Positions 54,670-64,000 of a stretch of 64,000 nucleotides of DNA are shown here, one piece after another; the stretch's first letter is position 1; each line of letters begins with the position of its first letter. The stretch comes from Aurifilum marmelostoma. Taxonomy: Eukaryota > Ascomycota > Sordariomycetes > Diaporthales > Cryphonectriaceae. The stretch is taken from assembly GCA_027559495.1 (NCBI GenBank), contig JAMXSV010000004.1:2903001-2967000 (forward strand), read 5' to 3'. The translations under genes and the position numbers were made by a program. The notes beneath the pieces were generated by a model. That model saw only the letters and a program-made list of their open reading frames with translations, searched no databases and was not told where the DNA came from.

Positions 54670-57600
54670 GTGGATGACTGGATTCTTGTGTTAGGCAGCG
54701 TATCATTTCATATGCTTTGCAATTAGGTCGGGCTACTAATACAAACAAGCGACGGTGTGATACGAAGCAATACAGGTCTGAGACTTGTTTGCCCTTTGCA
54801 TAATAACACGCTGCACTCGCCTCGTGATTGAATAGTTTCGGAAGGACGCAGAAGCCCGTTGATGAATTTCCTTGTCTGTATTTGTCTGGGGATGAAGGCA
54901 CTGGGAGATTTGCAGTCTCAGACAGCTCACCTACCACTCCGGCTGTAAATGATCAGCAACCACACGCCCAATATCCTCATGAATCCCAGATAGGAGGATG
55001 GGCGTGGATTCGCGGGACATCTTGAGCGTGATATATGATTTGCTTGACACGCCAGACTCTGATAGAGATATGACATCGAGGATCAAGTTGGAACAATTCT
55101 CCAACTGGTTAACTGATTTTCATGATCCAAGTGGTAGAACCTCACATTCTCCCAGCAGTATGACTGAGTATTACCGCTCACACTTACACCGAGTCCGCTC
55201 CGGTCATGCTTTAATAAGCATCAGGTAATATTACGTGGTCTAGGTCTGATTCCCACCAGTCGGCGCACCGAGCTGGTCCATGTCCGGTCAGCCTGGACAG
55301 AAGCCAACCGTGTGAATGTAACGTCGTTCCTGAGTCTTCAGTTAGTTATCGCACTTGATACTGGAGACAGGCCTTCCAGCCTTCGTTGTTGTTGTTAGAT
55401 ACGAGCTGCGTTTCGTGATATTTCAGCAGGAATGCCTCTCATGAAGGCAAGCTTTTGCGCTAATTGATAATGAAAAAGCACTTCCACCGATATTCCGGGG
55501 GATAGGGAAGCTTGTGATACTGGACACTTCCTAGCTTGCTTGAAAAAAAAAAAAAAAAGAACAAGAAATCTAAGTGGAATGGTAGCTCGAATCCCCGCCA
55601 ATTAGACAGAGGAATGAGAGCACATCAACCCCGAATTCGAAGAAATGCGCAGCACGATTCAGTGTCTTCTGCCTGGATCCATGTAATTACCGAGTCTCGA
55701 GGCCGAGTTGTGCATTTCTGGGCCTAGAAGGTTCCGCATCAGGGACCGTATCTGATGGGACCATGGAAGTGAGGTTTCAAGATATACATCTCAGCCAGCC
55801 ACAGTCAACCGCGACATTATCACTGCGCGGTGCTGAGAGAACCACCGGAACTCGGATTGTGGAGAGTACTAACCATTTCGTTCCAGGAATGGAATCTGAA
55901 GATCTACAGGATTATCTACAACAAAAAGTCCAAATTGACTAGAGTCTTGGGTCTTGGATTTTGAGGGGGAAGGGGGGGGGGCCAGCATGTTGCAAAGACG
56001 AGTAAGTCTATTTGCTCAAACACGCATAGCACCTTGTCACTAAGGCAAAGAACTATGGCTTGATGATCCAATTTTTCAAGTTCAGCTTCTCACACTCGAG
56101 GCAATGCGAAGGCGAGCTTCTGTAGATGCTGTCCGCCCTCCTGCCTCTTTTGCCAAACCAGCTTCGGCACCTCCTCTATGCTCTCACTCGATAGCCACAA
56201 TACATTGGTTAACAACATCACGTATCGATGCTCTGAATACTATGAGATATTTGTATTTGTACCTCTGTCTATATTCCACCTAGTGGAAAGGTATAATAGC
56301 CCGGTGTGTGAGCGACAGTGCCGATCTCAAAAGTGCTGGACTGCAGACGCATCTCGGACACGGCTCGTGAAGGTTCTCTTCAGCTCGACTGAAACTACCT
56401 GCCCGAAGAAGAAAACCACACAGGACTCGCTCGAGAATGAACCATGGTCACCACGGCTACTAGTGCACAGAAGGATGCGTCGAGCCGCCCTTACTGCATC
56501 GCTGCCGTCGCTTCCGCCCGGAGGATGACACCATCGTGCTCCGTCGGTAACCTCTATCCGCTCGCTCTTTGTCGATCAGCCCGAGACTAGGAGTAGAGCG
56601 CGGGTCTCACGATGGCACGGTGGCGCGGACTTCGTGGTGGGGTAGCTCATCTTCCTTTTGACTCTTCTTCTTCTTCTTTCTTCGTCCCTTCTGTTGTTCT
56701 GTGGGAGGGGCGGTGGGGCGGAGTGGTTAGGTGCGTTCTGCAAGTGTTTCGTGGTGATGCAGGGGGACGGGACACTGATGAGTTGGCCAGCAAGCTTGTG
56801 GAGCCAGTATGTTTTCCTTGCTTTTCTTTTCTCCTTTTTTTTTATTTTGCTTTTCTTGAGCTTATACAGACTCTCTCAGGATACTATTATATAATTTCCA
56901 CCTTGGCAGTGTCATCGTTGCGGGCTGCAGTGTCAGAAGAATGCGAGCACAAGTCGGCCTGACGGCTCAGAAGACAATTACAATGCTCGTCTGGCTCTTC
57001 GTATCGAGGAATCAGGTAACCGATCTGTTCTTAGATGCGATGTAATTACATAGTATTGGCATTCCTTCATCTACAGAGGAGGCTAGTGTCTCTGGTCAGG
57101 AATTTTCAAGAGTCAGTACCCTACAGACGGGTCCACAACGGGTGTTGATATCACAAGGACACATGGATGGTATCAGAAGTCAGGAGTTTGGGTTGAGATC
57201 ATCCCTTGCCAAAAGACAAGAGCCAAGTGTGGGTACGGACACCGCGATGGTCAACAACACTTCACGCAAGACTCTCACAAAAGCAACAACAGCCAAGGAC
57301 CCTGAGACGGCAGTGCACAGGGGCTGGCAGGGAGGTGAAGCAGAAGGAAGGGAAGCTATACTCAAAATATGCTAACCTGACCTACGCCGATACCCCCGAA
57401 GCGCACTCTGGTTCGGGGAGGGGGGGGGGAGAGTTTGCATACAGTTTTGCAGACCGATGATATGCATTGTGATTGTCGAGGGCACTTTTCCTCCCGGCTT
57501 CCTTCTACAAAGGAGACCCACATGAACAAATTACTGTACAGGCCTCTTTCGGTGTTCCAGAATGGTCCGATGAAAGGCCTGCGATCAGGTGGTCTCCGTG

Positions 57601-59194
57601 CCCTCGCCCAGTAGATTTAGAGTAATGTGAGACTAGGAACTGACCTAGCCTAGGTATTCTTGCAGATCAATTGGTCTTCACCCCGCTCGAGGGCTAAAAC
57701 ACCCCGTGATAACTTCGGCTTGCCATATTTGGAAGGATAAGGGTTTGAGAACCCGTCCCTTGTCCTCTCTAAGCGACCCGCCCCCTAGGTGTCTTCCAAC
57801 CACCAATCATTCCTTACTTTCGAACGCAAATGTCACTACGGATGATCCATTTCTCGCCAGCGGTGACCTCTCTTCCTTCATGCTGTTTATGTTGTATCAT
57901 TGTATTAGTTGAAACGACCTGCAGCACAGGAGGGGGGAGAGGGGCGTGCCTGATACGGTAAAGTATGAGACAGAGAGAAAGAGGGTATGTCCGCTAGTCC
58001 GAGGGTTCTGTGATCTGTGGATTTTGAGGGTTGGGTGGGGGGGGGGGGAGAGGTCTCACCAGCATGCAGTCATTGCCATGTTTGTGAAGAAGAAGCATCC
58101 CGGCCTCAGGTGGGACAGCGACTTCTTCTTTGGCTACCCTCCTGTCGTTGGGAAAGAATACTGTCTCACCGCCTTGGCATCCATCAGGTGCAGAGGTGAG
58201 ATAGAGTAGCAGTGTCCATGTCGTCTTGGTGGTGACAACTGGTCCGTGGTCTGACTCGACCTGTACGACATTCGAGTCGTCATCTGCCGACGGGCATTCG
58301 TTAGTTAGGGACAGACTGCAGTGTGGAAGAAAGAATAATCAAGGGGCAACATTGTGGCCAAATTGAACCCTCGGGGTACATCGATTATGTCTTTTTGTTT
58401 TAAATGAAATTCCCTGACACTTCCTCTTTCACGGCGGTGTGCTGTGCTTCTGTAACTCTGTATGTACATCGACACTCACTAGGATAGAAATGCAACAGCG
58501 TGCTGCAGCTCAGCTGCCGCCCACTTAGGCTGCTTTGGTTGTGTGTGTGTGTGTGTATGTGTATGCAACAGTAGATAGCTGAATGCTGGCGGTCGACGTT
58601 TCAGCCAACCGCTTGGCCCCGGGCCCCCTTCTGCCACGGGTTCTTTGCAATACTTCCTTCTTTTGAGGCTGTGCGTGGGTGTGGTGGCGAGTGCTATCCC
58701 CTTGCCGTTCTCGTATGAGAAAGAAAGAAAGAATTGAGGCGGACATGCGTGGCCTATCGACAGTGCCTCATTTGACTCTCTGGGTGAGAATCATCGGCGA
58801 CTCGGCCTGTCATGATTTGTCCGAGACTCCACAGGAGCCAGAAGAGGCAAAAAGAGTGACCGCGCAGAGCCGCAGGCTGTGTAGGAGAGAGAGGAGATCT
58901 AGCTCTAGAAAAGCACTAATGAATGATCTTGCATCTCGAGTAAGATCGGTGGTGTGGGAGGGACAACCCTCGAGGGCGCCCGATAGGTATCGGGCATTGG
59001 GGGGTATCATAATAAGATTACAATCCGACGGAGAGTGTACCGTAATAGATTGCCTGCATGCGAATCTGGAGAGGTCACAAATGAAAACTGACAGAAAGTG
59101 GTGGGCACCAACAAGGGGGGGGAAAAGAAAAGGAAAAGAAAAAAAAGAGGAGGAGATAACAATGTTCCGTCGACCCCCTGGTAGTTTCACCTAC

Positions 59195-59739
59195 AGTGTG
59201 CATCAAAGAACTGTCCGGGTGAGTATCGATAGACGCGGATATTGGGAGATAGGCCTACGACGTCACCATCCCTGAAGGGAAAGATCGAAAAGTTAGAGGT
59301 GCATCAGCTATGTGCAATAGCTCTCAGCTGTACTCTGAATCCGACGCGGGCCGGCAACTCACCAGAGACCATTCCACTCGTCAGCTGTCAAGACATCCTT
59401 AAGGCCTGTATCAAGCCACAACCTCTTGGCAAAAGCCTGATCCTGCACCTGAAAACGGTCGTTGACCCGAGCGGCCTCCCCTCGCTTGGGCCTGCCTGGA
59501 GTGGTAGTGAACGTGAGTGTCTTTAGGAACGAGACGTAGTCCCGGCAAAGTGACTTGGGCCAAAAGTTTCGGACCAGCAGAACCCTCGAGTCGAGCATGG
59601 CCTCGGGCTGGAGGTCAGCCAAGGGCAGAGGCGGCCTGAAGACAGGCCAGGCGGGAAGAGGTGTTGGCTTTGGCGGTCCTGCGACGGGGGTGCCCTTTGC
59701 CTTGGAGGCAGGCTTCGCTTGCCGTCTCTCTTTGGGCAT
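59195..59739 (-). pseudogene. Truncated 2OG-Fe(II) oxygenase
   Basis: Two exons can be read: 59739-59363 and 59271-59195. They encode MPKERRQAKPASKAKG..., a Pro-rich leader, then VLLVRNFWPKSLCRDYVSFL, ARVNDRFQVQDQAFAKRLW, and across the 91-nt intron NGLWDGDVVGLSPNIRVYRYSPGQFFDAH followed by a GTAGGT donor. This matches the first half of a fungal prolyl-hydroxylase-like 2OG oxygenase family. The next exon should carry the rest of the HxD metal motif, the distal His and the Arg. I cannot find any of these in the following ~1.2 kb on this strand. The gene therefore appears to have lost its catalytic core, unless an unusually long intron hides it. Confidence 0.65.
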
Positions 59740-61020
59740 GCTGGGGCTTCCGTGCCGTGATGGAGTCTCCAGGTTCTGTGCTGACAGGGTCGTGAGTTAG
59801 GGCTCGGCCAATAACTCGGGTTGATAGAGCATCGGAATTTGGGCCGCGGTGTCCCGATGGTGGGTGGCGGGCAATGGTCACTCGTGCGTACAGAATGCCC
59901 TTGCTAAGTATGCTGACAGGCATCAACAAGAAAAAGAAACCTTCTCTCGCCTCACTTGGGTACCCGTTGGGGGGTCGAGTGTGACGTCTTCTGACTCCGG
60001 TTGAAGAAAGCTGGAAGAAACAAAGAATATTTGACAACGTGGCGCCTCGTTGTCTCTTCCCCTCCCGCCCGAGACGCTGTCTTTCAAAGCTGTTTTTCTC
60101 CCGTGATTCTAGAACACCGGCAAACTGACTGTCACGACTCGCCAGGAATTGATTTATGTTTGAGGTGACTGACAACATGCAAGATAACCCAGAAGAGGGC
60201 GGTGCACTGAGGCCTGTTTGTGAAAGCGAGGCCCAGAGGGCCGCCTGGGACACGAGGGAAACGGTCGTGTTGTGCTGTACGGTGACCTGATTTGTCCGAC
60301 TTTATTTTTTTTTTTTTAAGATAGTACAGACTGGCGACGTACTGCAACGTAGAGATGCAGGTCTTCAATCCCCACCGGGACTGACCTCCACACTTGTCCC
60401 GGGCCCGCAGCTACTATGCTGGGCCGGGGGTCTCACTCCAAACGCGCCCATTGGCCGGCCTCAGGACAAAAAACCAATAACGGCCGGGGAAGCGAGATTA
60501 TCAGACAACTCATTGTGCGTCTTAGCTTTGCTTAGCAGAGTGACTCTGCTGGAACGGATTCGTAGGATCTCAACCTATCGCAACGGGGAGGCGCACCGCT
60601 GGCTGCAGAACAAGTTGCTTTTTGTCGATCTCACCTGGATGCTTTTTCCTATGTACGCCCTTAGTGCGGTCCTAGGCTGCACATGTGCTGGCCACTGTCA
60701 GTCCTTCATCCATCCCTTGACAGATGAGTTCCCAAAAAGAAAAGAAAAAAGAGGAGGGGAAAGACTGGTTGGTACGGAGGATGGTCAACTAGGAACGCCC
60801 AACTTGCGGTCTGTGGACACACACAAAAACACACATCAGTGTCCTGTACCCGTGCGCCATCTACCCTCCTCGCAAGTATAACAGATGCCCCTTGCCGGCT
60901 GGTGATGGCAACTACAAACCACTGGTGTTTTGTTTTAATTTTTTTTTTTCCCCTTCCTTTTCTTTCGTGAGCTTGAGTCTAGACCTTCGTAGCATCAATA
61001 CTCGATTCTCGGCCCCGATC
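59740..61020. other. Divergent intergenic region
   Basis: Upstream DNA of the truncated oxygenase (minus) and of the gene at 61021 (plus). A long minus-strand frame (59615-60253) has no family character. A T13 run lies near 60305. Confidence 0.45.
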
Positions 61021-61938
61021 ATGAATTTCAGCCTTCTCAGAAACCTTTATCTTGATTGGCACCTGCGAATCTTAGGCTATGAGGACCCATGCCTGGGCAA
61101 CAACGCCACCCTCACCTCTCCGCGGCCCAGGCTGCGTGTGGTGTCCTGTCAATATGCACTGCAAACCCTCCAGAAACTGCCGAAGCTCAGAGACGTCAAG
61201 GCCCTGCAAGCTAGGCAGCAGAAGCTGCAACCGAGAGACCGTACCGACAGGACGCTGAGGCTGTTCTGTCGATGTGCCGGGCCTCCTCTGATCCGAGCCT
61301 ATGAGATACTTGCGGAGCTTTGTGACGGCCTCGACGACCTGGGTCCCCGAGCTTCGGAAACCACCTTCGTCTCGCATCAGGACATTGTCGAGTCACTCGT
61401 CGAGGTCAGGAAAAGTCATGCAATGTGGGAAGTCAGTATCGGCAACGAAGCCTTCTTTAAAAAACACCCGTGGACACGATCCGTGCGGTTCGAGTATCTC
61501 AGATACATAATGCAGATCTTGCACATAATCGCCAGTCTGACCTTTCCGGAAGACCTCCATGACTACCTGGAAGAGATGGATATGGTCCTGGCGCGCAAGG
61601 ACTGGAGAGACCTGATCGTCCTGGACAGCGAGGTGACCTATAAGCGGAGCAAGAGGCGTCTGAGGCCCGAGGTCATCGCGCCTGTGCACCGATTTCCTGT
61701 AGAGTTCTTGGTGCATGGCCAGAAGACGTTGAGGCCTTTCTTGGTCCACAACACGTCGGTGTACGGGCACCGGCTGATTGCCAATGAATACGCCATACAA
61801 AAAAAAGAAGGTGAGGGGAGAGTTATGGACGGAGGGCCTTCTATGCAGCGAGAAAGCGCTGACTGACTTGCCTACCCAGATGCTGCGAAGGTCTATCTCA
61901 ACCTCAAAAGATTCAACAACTGGGATCAACAATGGTAA
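61021..61938 (+). CDS. Conserved-looking protein of unknown function
   Basis: Two exons (61021-61810 and 61880-61938, intron 69 nt) give 282 residues with exact phase. The protein begins MNFSLLRNLYLDWHLRILGYED and is mostly helical with many basic residues. Notable segments are FCRCAGPPLIRAYEILAELC, VSHQDIVESLVEVRKSHAMWE, SIGNEAFFKKHPWTRSVRFEYL and LTFPEDLHDYLEEMDMVLARKDW. It ends DAAKVYLNLKRFNNWDQQW. No catalytic motif, signal peptide or membrane span is seen. I chose the internal ATG at 61021 because the in-frame sequence upstream (from 60892) is a pyrimidine-encoded Phe/Ser run typical of a leader. Confidence 0.65.
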
Positions 61939-62557
61939 TGGCGATGACTGACGGCGACAATGAGATGGGAACAATGAAGGCGGTGATGACGTTGCTTGCA
62001 AGTCTTCTAAGAAGCACTTGCCGATTCTTGTCGAACTGTTGGGACGGCAGGAGACGGCAGCCTAGTCACCATCCCGCCAAACTCGGAACCCCGCCCCCCC
62101 CCTCCCCGGCGGATGGTCATTCTCCTTGTTTCTTCATTCATTCTTTCTTTCCTTTCTATCTTACAATCTCTCGTCCTTTTCCAACGTTGGCGTTTCAGGA
62201 GATGCTGTAGCTTTTGGCGTAATGGAGATGGTGCTAATGACACTTGGCGCTGGGATGAGTTGAAGTTGCTTTTTCTAGATACCGCTTACGACAATATAAT
62301 GCATATTACGATATGGACTCTGATTATTGCATGCTCTGCATACTAGGTCAGCCCGGACCTTGCAGAAGTCCCCCGAGTGAGAGAGGAGCTTCCCCAAATT
62401 CAACCAAGAACTTGGAATATAGCCAGCAAAACAGTTGATTGTTTCTCTGTGTCCCTTTCACTGCGCGGCGTTGGTGTTGTGCGTTCATCTCGTTTCTCAG
62501 TCAGCCACACAACACATCTCCCCGCTGCTCAGTACATCGCTATTCTTCAGGTCGAAA
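61939..62557. other. Intergenic region
   Basis: 3' flank of the unknown gene and leader of AIM11. No coding sequence recognised. Confidence 0.5.
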
Positions 62558-63301
62558 ATGGGCTGGGGCTGGCCCTTTTCATCGGCGGCTACTACGGCCA
62601 AGAGCTCCGACGCGCCGGCGTCCTCGGTGCCATCAACAGCAGCTCCCCCTCAGAATGAAGAACAGGAGCGGCGCAGAAGAGACCTTGACCTCCAAAGATA
62701 CCAACTAGAACTCCTACGCCTCGAAAAGGAGGAGCTGAATCGACTCATCAAATTGCGACAACAGGAAGAAGCGCGACAAGCCCCGCAGCTTTCGAGCCCG
62801 CCCCCGGTCGTGCACCCACCAACCCCGCCCGAACCTCCACGCACACGCGAAGACAATTTTCGCCGCGGGGCAAAGCAGCTTGGTCTATTTTTTGCTGGCG
62901 CAGGGTTCCTGACGGCCTCGGCTCTCATCTCTCGACGCGCTGTAGCCCGCAAAATGGTCGACGCCTATCCCAGATTCTACCAGCCGAGCCATCACGGTCC
63001 CCGGCCACCGCCACGCGCCCCGGCCGAGAAGGGCGAGGATCAGCTCGTGGCGATAGAGGCGTTGGGTCTGGCGACTCTGAATGTTTTCAGCTTCGGAGTG
63101 ATGATGACGGGTGGCGTCATGTTCGCCTTTGACATCTCGAACGTGGAGGACCTGAGGAGGAAGGCGAGGGGCAAGCTATACGGGACCAATGGGGTTGTGG
63201 ATGAGGCAGCAGAGCAGCAAGTGGAGGAGTGGATTGCTGATGTCTTGTCGAGAAAAGACAAGAGGGAAGATACCCCCGATGCTCAGAACAAGAGTAGCTG
63301 A
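62558..63301 (+). CDS. AIM11: Mitochondrial inner-membrane-type protein AIM11
   Basis: A single exon of 247 residues starts MGWGWPFSSAATTAKSS. A charged coiled-coil (NEEQERRRRDLDLQRYQLELLRLEKEELNRL, residues ~33-65) and a Pro-rich linker follow. Two membrane segments are QLGLFFAGAGFLTASALISRR and LATLNVFSFGVMMTGGVMFAFDIS, the latter followed by NVEDLRRKARGKLYG and the tail VEEWIADVL, all as in fungal AIM11. Yeast AIM11 is a mitochondrial protein whose loss alters mitochondrial inheritance; the molecular role is unknown. The upstream in-frame codons are not used because the family starts at MGWG/MGLG. Confidence 0.92.
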   Translation: MGWGWPFSSAATTAKSSDAPASSVPSTAAPPQNEEQERRRRDLDLQRYQLELLRLEKEELNRLIKLRQQEEARQAPQLSSPPPVVHPPTPPEPPRTREDNFRRGAKQLGLFFAGAGFLTASALISRRAVARKMVDAYPRFYQPSHHGPRPPPRAPAEKGEDQLVAIEALGLATLNVFSFGVMMTGGVMFAFDISNVEDLRRKARGKLYGTNGVVDEAAEQQVEEWIADVLSRKDKREDTPDAQNKSS

Positions 63302-64000
63302 AAGGCAACGTTGGACGGACTGGCCTCCCCATTGCCACGCCCGTGCGGCAAACAGATCTGACTCGACCACTGCTACGCTGGACTACGATCTCGGGTTCAA
63401 GAGCTTGGATCTGGCAAAGATTTTTCTCTCTTTCCCTTCCAATCAGATTCTAGACAACCTTCTTTGGCGGCATGTGGGGGACAGAAGTGACACCCGCGAG
63501 CTGCACACGCACATGTTGAAAAGAAAGTATCCTGCGGTGCGTTCTAGATTCTTTCTGGAACTTCTGTGACAGCTGAGACGTGCTGAACCCACAGCAAGAG
63601 ATCTCCTAGTTTACGAGGACCAAGTCAGTACAGCTCATGTGGAGGCAGCCTTACCAACCGGTACGTTTCGGCACCGCCGAGTGTGGTTTCCTGTATTAAG
63701 CTTAGCTGTTTTCACATATTGCTGCATGTCAGACCTCGAACCCCATTGGGCAAGGCTCAATCGAAAAGGTCTGTCTGTTCAGTTTCCTTGCATTCAATTG
63801 TCTATCCATGACATAACTATCGCCTTGTGCTACTACATTGGCATATGATCTTGGTGGCCGGACCGACCCCCACGAAGTTTTCGGATCATGACCTCACCCC
63901 TGACAGGGCTGCCAGGGGACCGATGATCTGGTGGTAAGGCGACCAGTCCTGGTCGAGCTCGTCTACTCAAGGCGCGAGATCTATGCGCAACCCATCCTGC
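63302..64000. other. Right-edge region, possible start of another gene
   Basis: 3' flank of AIM11, then about 500 bp without a gene. The last ~80 bp on plus read DDLVVRRPVLVELVYSRREI, which looks coding, but too little is present to judge. Confidence 0.3.

Larger units (their letters stand above)
52483..59194. other. 6.7-kb stretch without a well-supported gene
   Basis: Contains scattered short open frames. Two minus-strand pieces (near 53256-53447 and 54349-54669) have coding-like texture and are listed separately with low confidence. Contains a GTC trinucleotide run (54094-54129) and an A16 run (55543-55558). Nothing else recognisable on either strand. Confidence 0.4.

Noticed and set aside
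60320..60400. Possible tRNA-like TTCAATCC segment
   Set aside because: No matching acceptor stem or cloverleaf could be drawn. Similar TTCGA-type pieces elsewhere also fail.

Overview
The window looks like a gene-dense piece of a filamentous ascomycete chromosome, most likely Sordariomycetes (Pezizomycotina). It has short GT-AG introns of about 55-190 nt with CTRAC-type branch points, long pyrimidine-rich leaders, fungal-type protein families and no bacterial operon structure. There are no ribosomal or tRNA genes that I can recognise. About twenty protein-coding loci can be supported. Most are conserved housekeeping genes that needed several exons joined by hand, and the joined reading frames close exactly for nearly all of them.

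Layout: 0-4 kb holds the 5' end of a probable Mpv17/PMP22-family gene (minus, leaving the window) and a CFIm68/CPSF6-like RNA-binding protein. 6.7-12 kb looks like an accessory patch: a frame-disrupted patatin-like phospholipase, a stop-riddled gene fragment with a 49-bp inverted repeat, and a large intronless AlkB-type 2OG-Fe(II) dioxygenase. 13-28.5 kb is a dense block: SET-domain methyltransferase, COQ4, PDCD5, a ketopantoate-reductase-like mitochondrial protein, LRP1/RRP47, a MIX17/CHCHD2 twin-CX9C protein, a UBXN4-type UBX protein, SHY1/SURF1 and CENP-T. 31.6-41.2 kb carries Rac1, NOP6, a secreted glycine-rich repeat protein and the Ras-family GTPase RSR1/Krev-1. 48.8-52.5 kb has a PQ-loop membrane protein and CMS1 in divergent orientation. 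59-63.3 kb has a truncated 2OG oxygenase, an uncharacterised two-exon gene and AIM11.

Themes: mitochondrial biogenesis is well represented (COQ4, MIX17, SHY1, AIM11, the ketopantoate-reductase-like protein), as are ribosome/RNA processing (LRP1, NOP6, CMS1, CFIm68) and polarity GTPases (Rac1 and RSR1, about 7 kb apart). Three long stretches (28.5-31.6, 41.2-48.8 and 52.5-59.2 kb) hold no gene I can support.

Most worth a second look are the AlkB-type protein with two cysteine clusters, the decayed inverted-repeat locus beside it, apparent one-base frame changes at G/C runs in the patatin-like gene and COQ4, a GC-AG intron in COQ4, an 11-nt microexon in PDCD5, the many tiny exons of RSR1, and the glycine-rich secreted protein. 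I did not find a clearly new multi-gene system.
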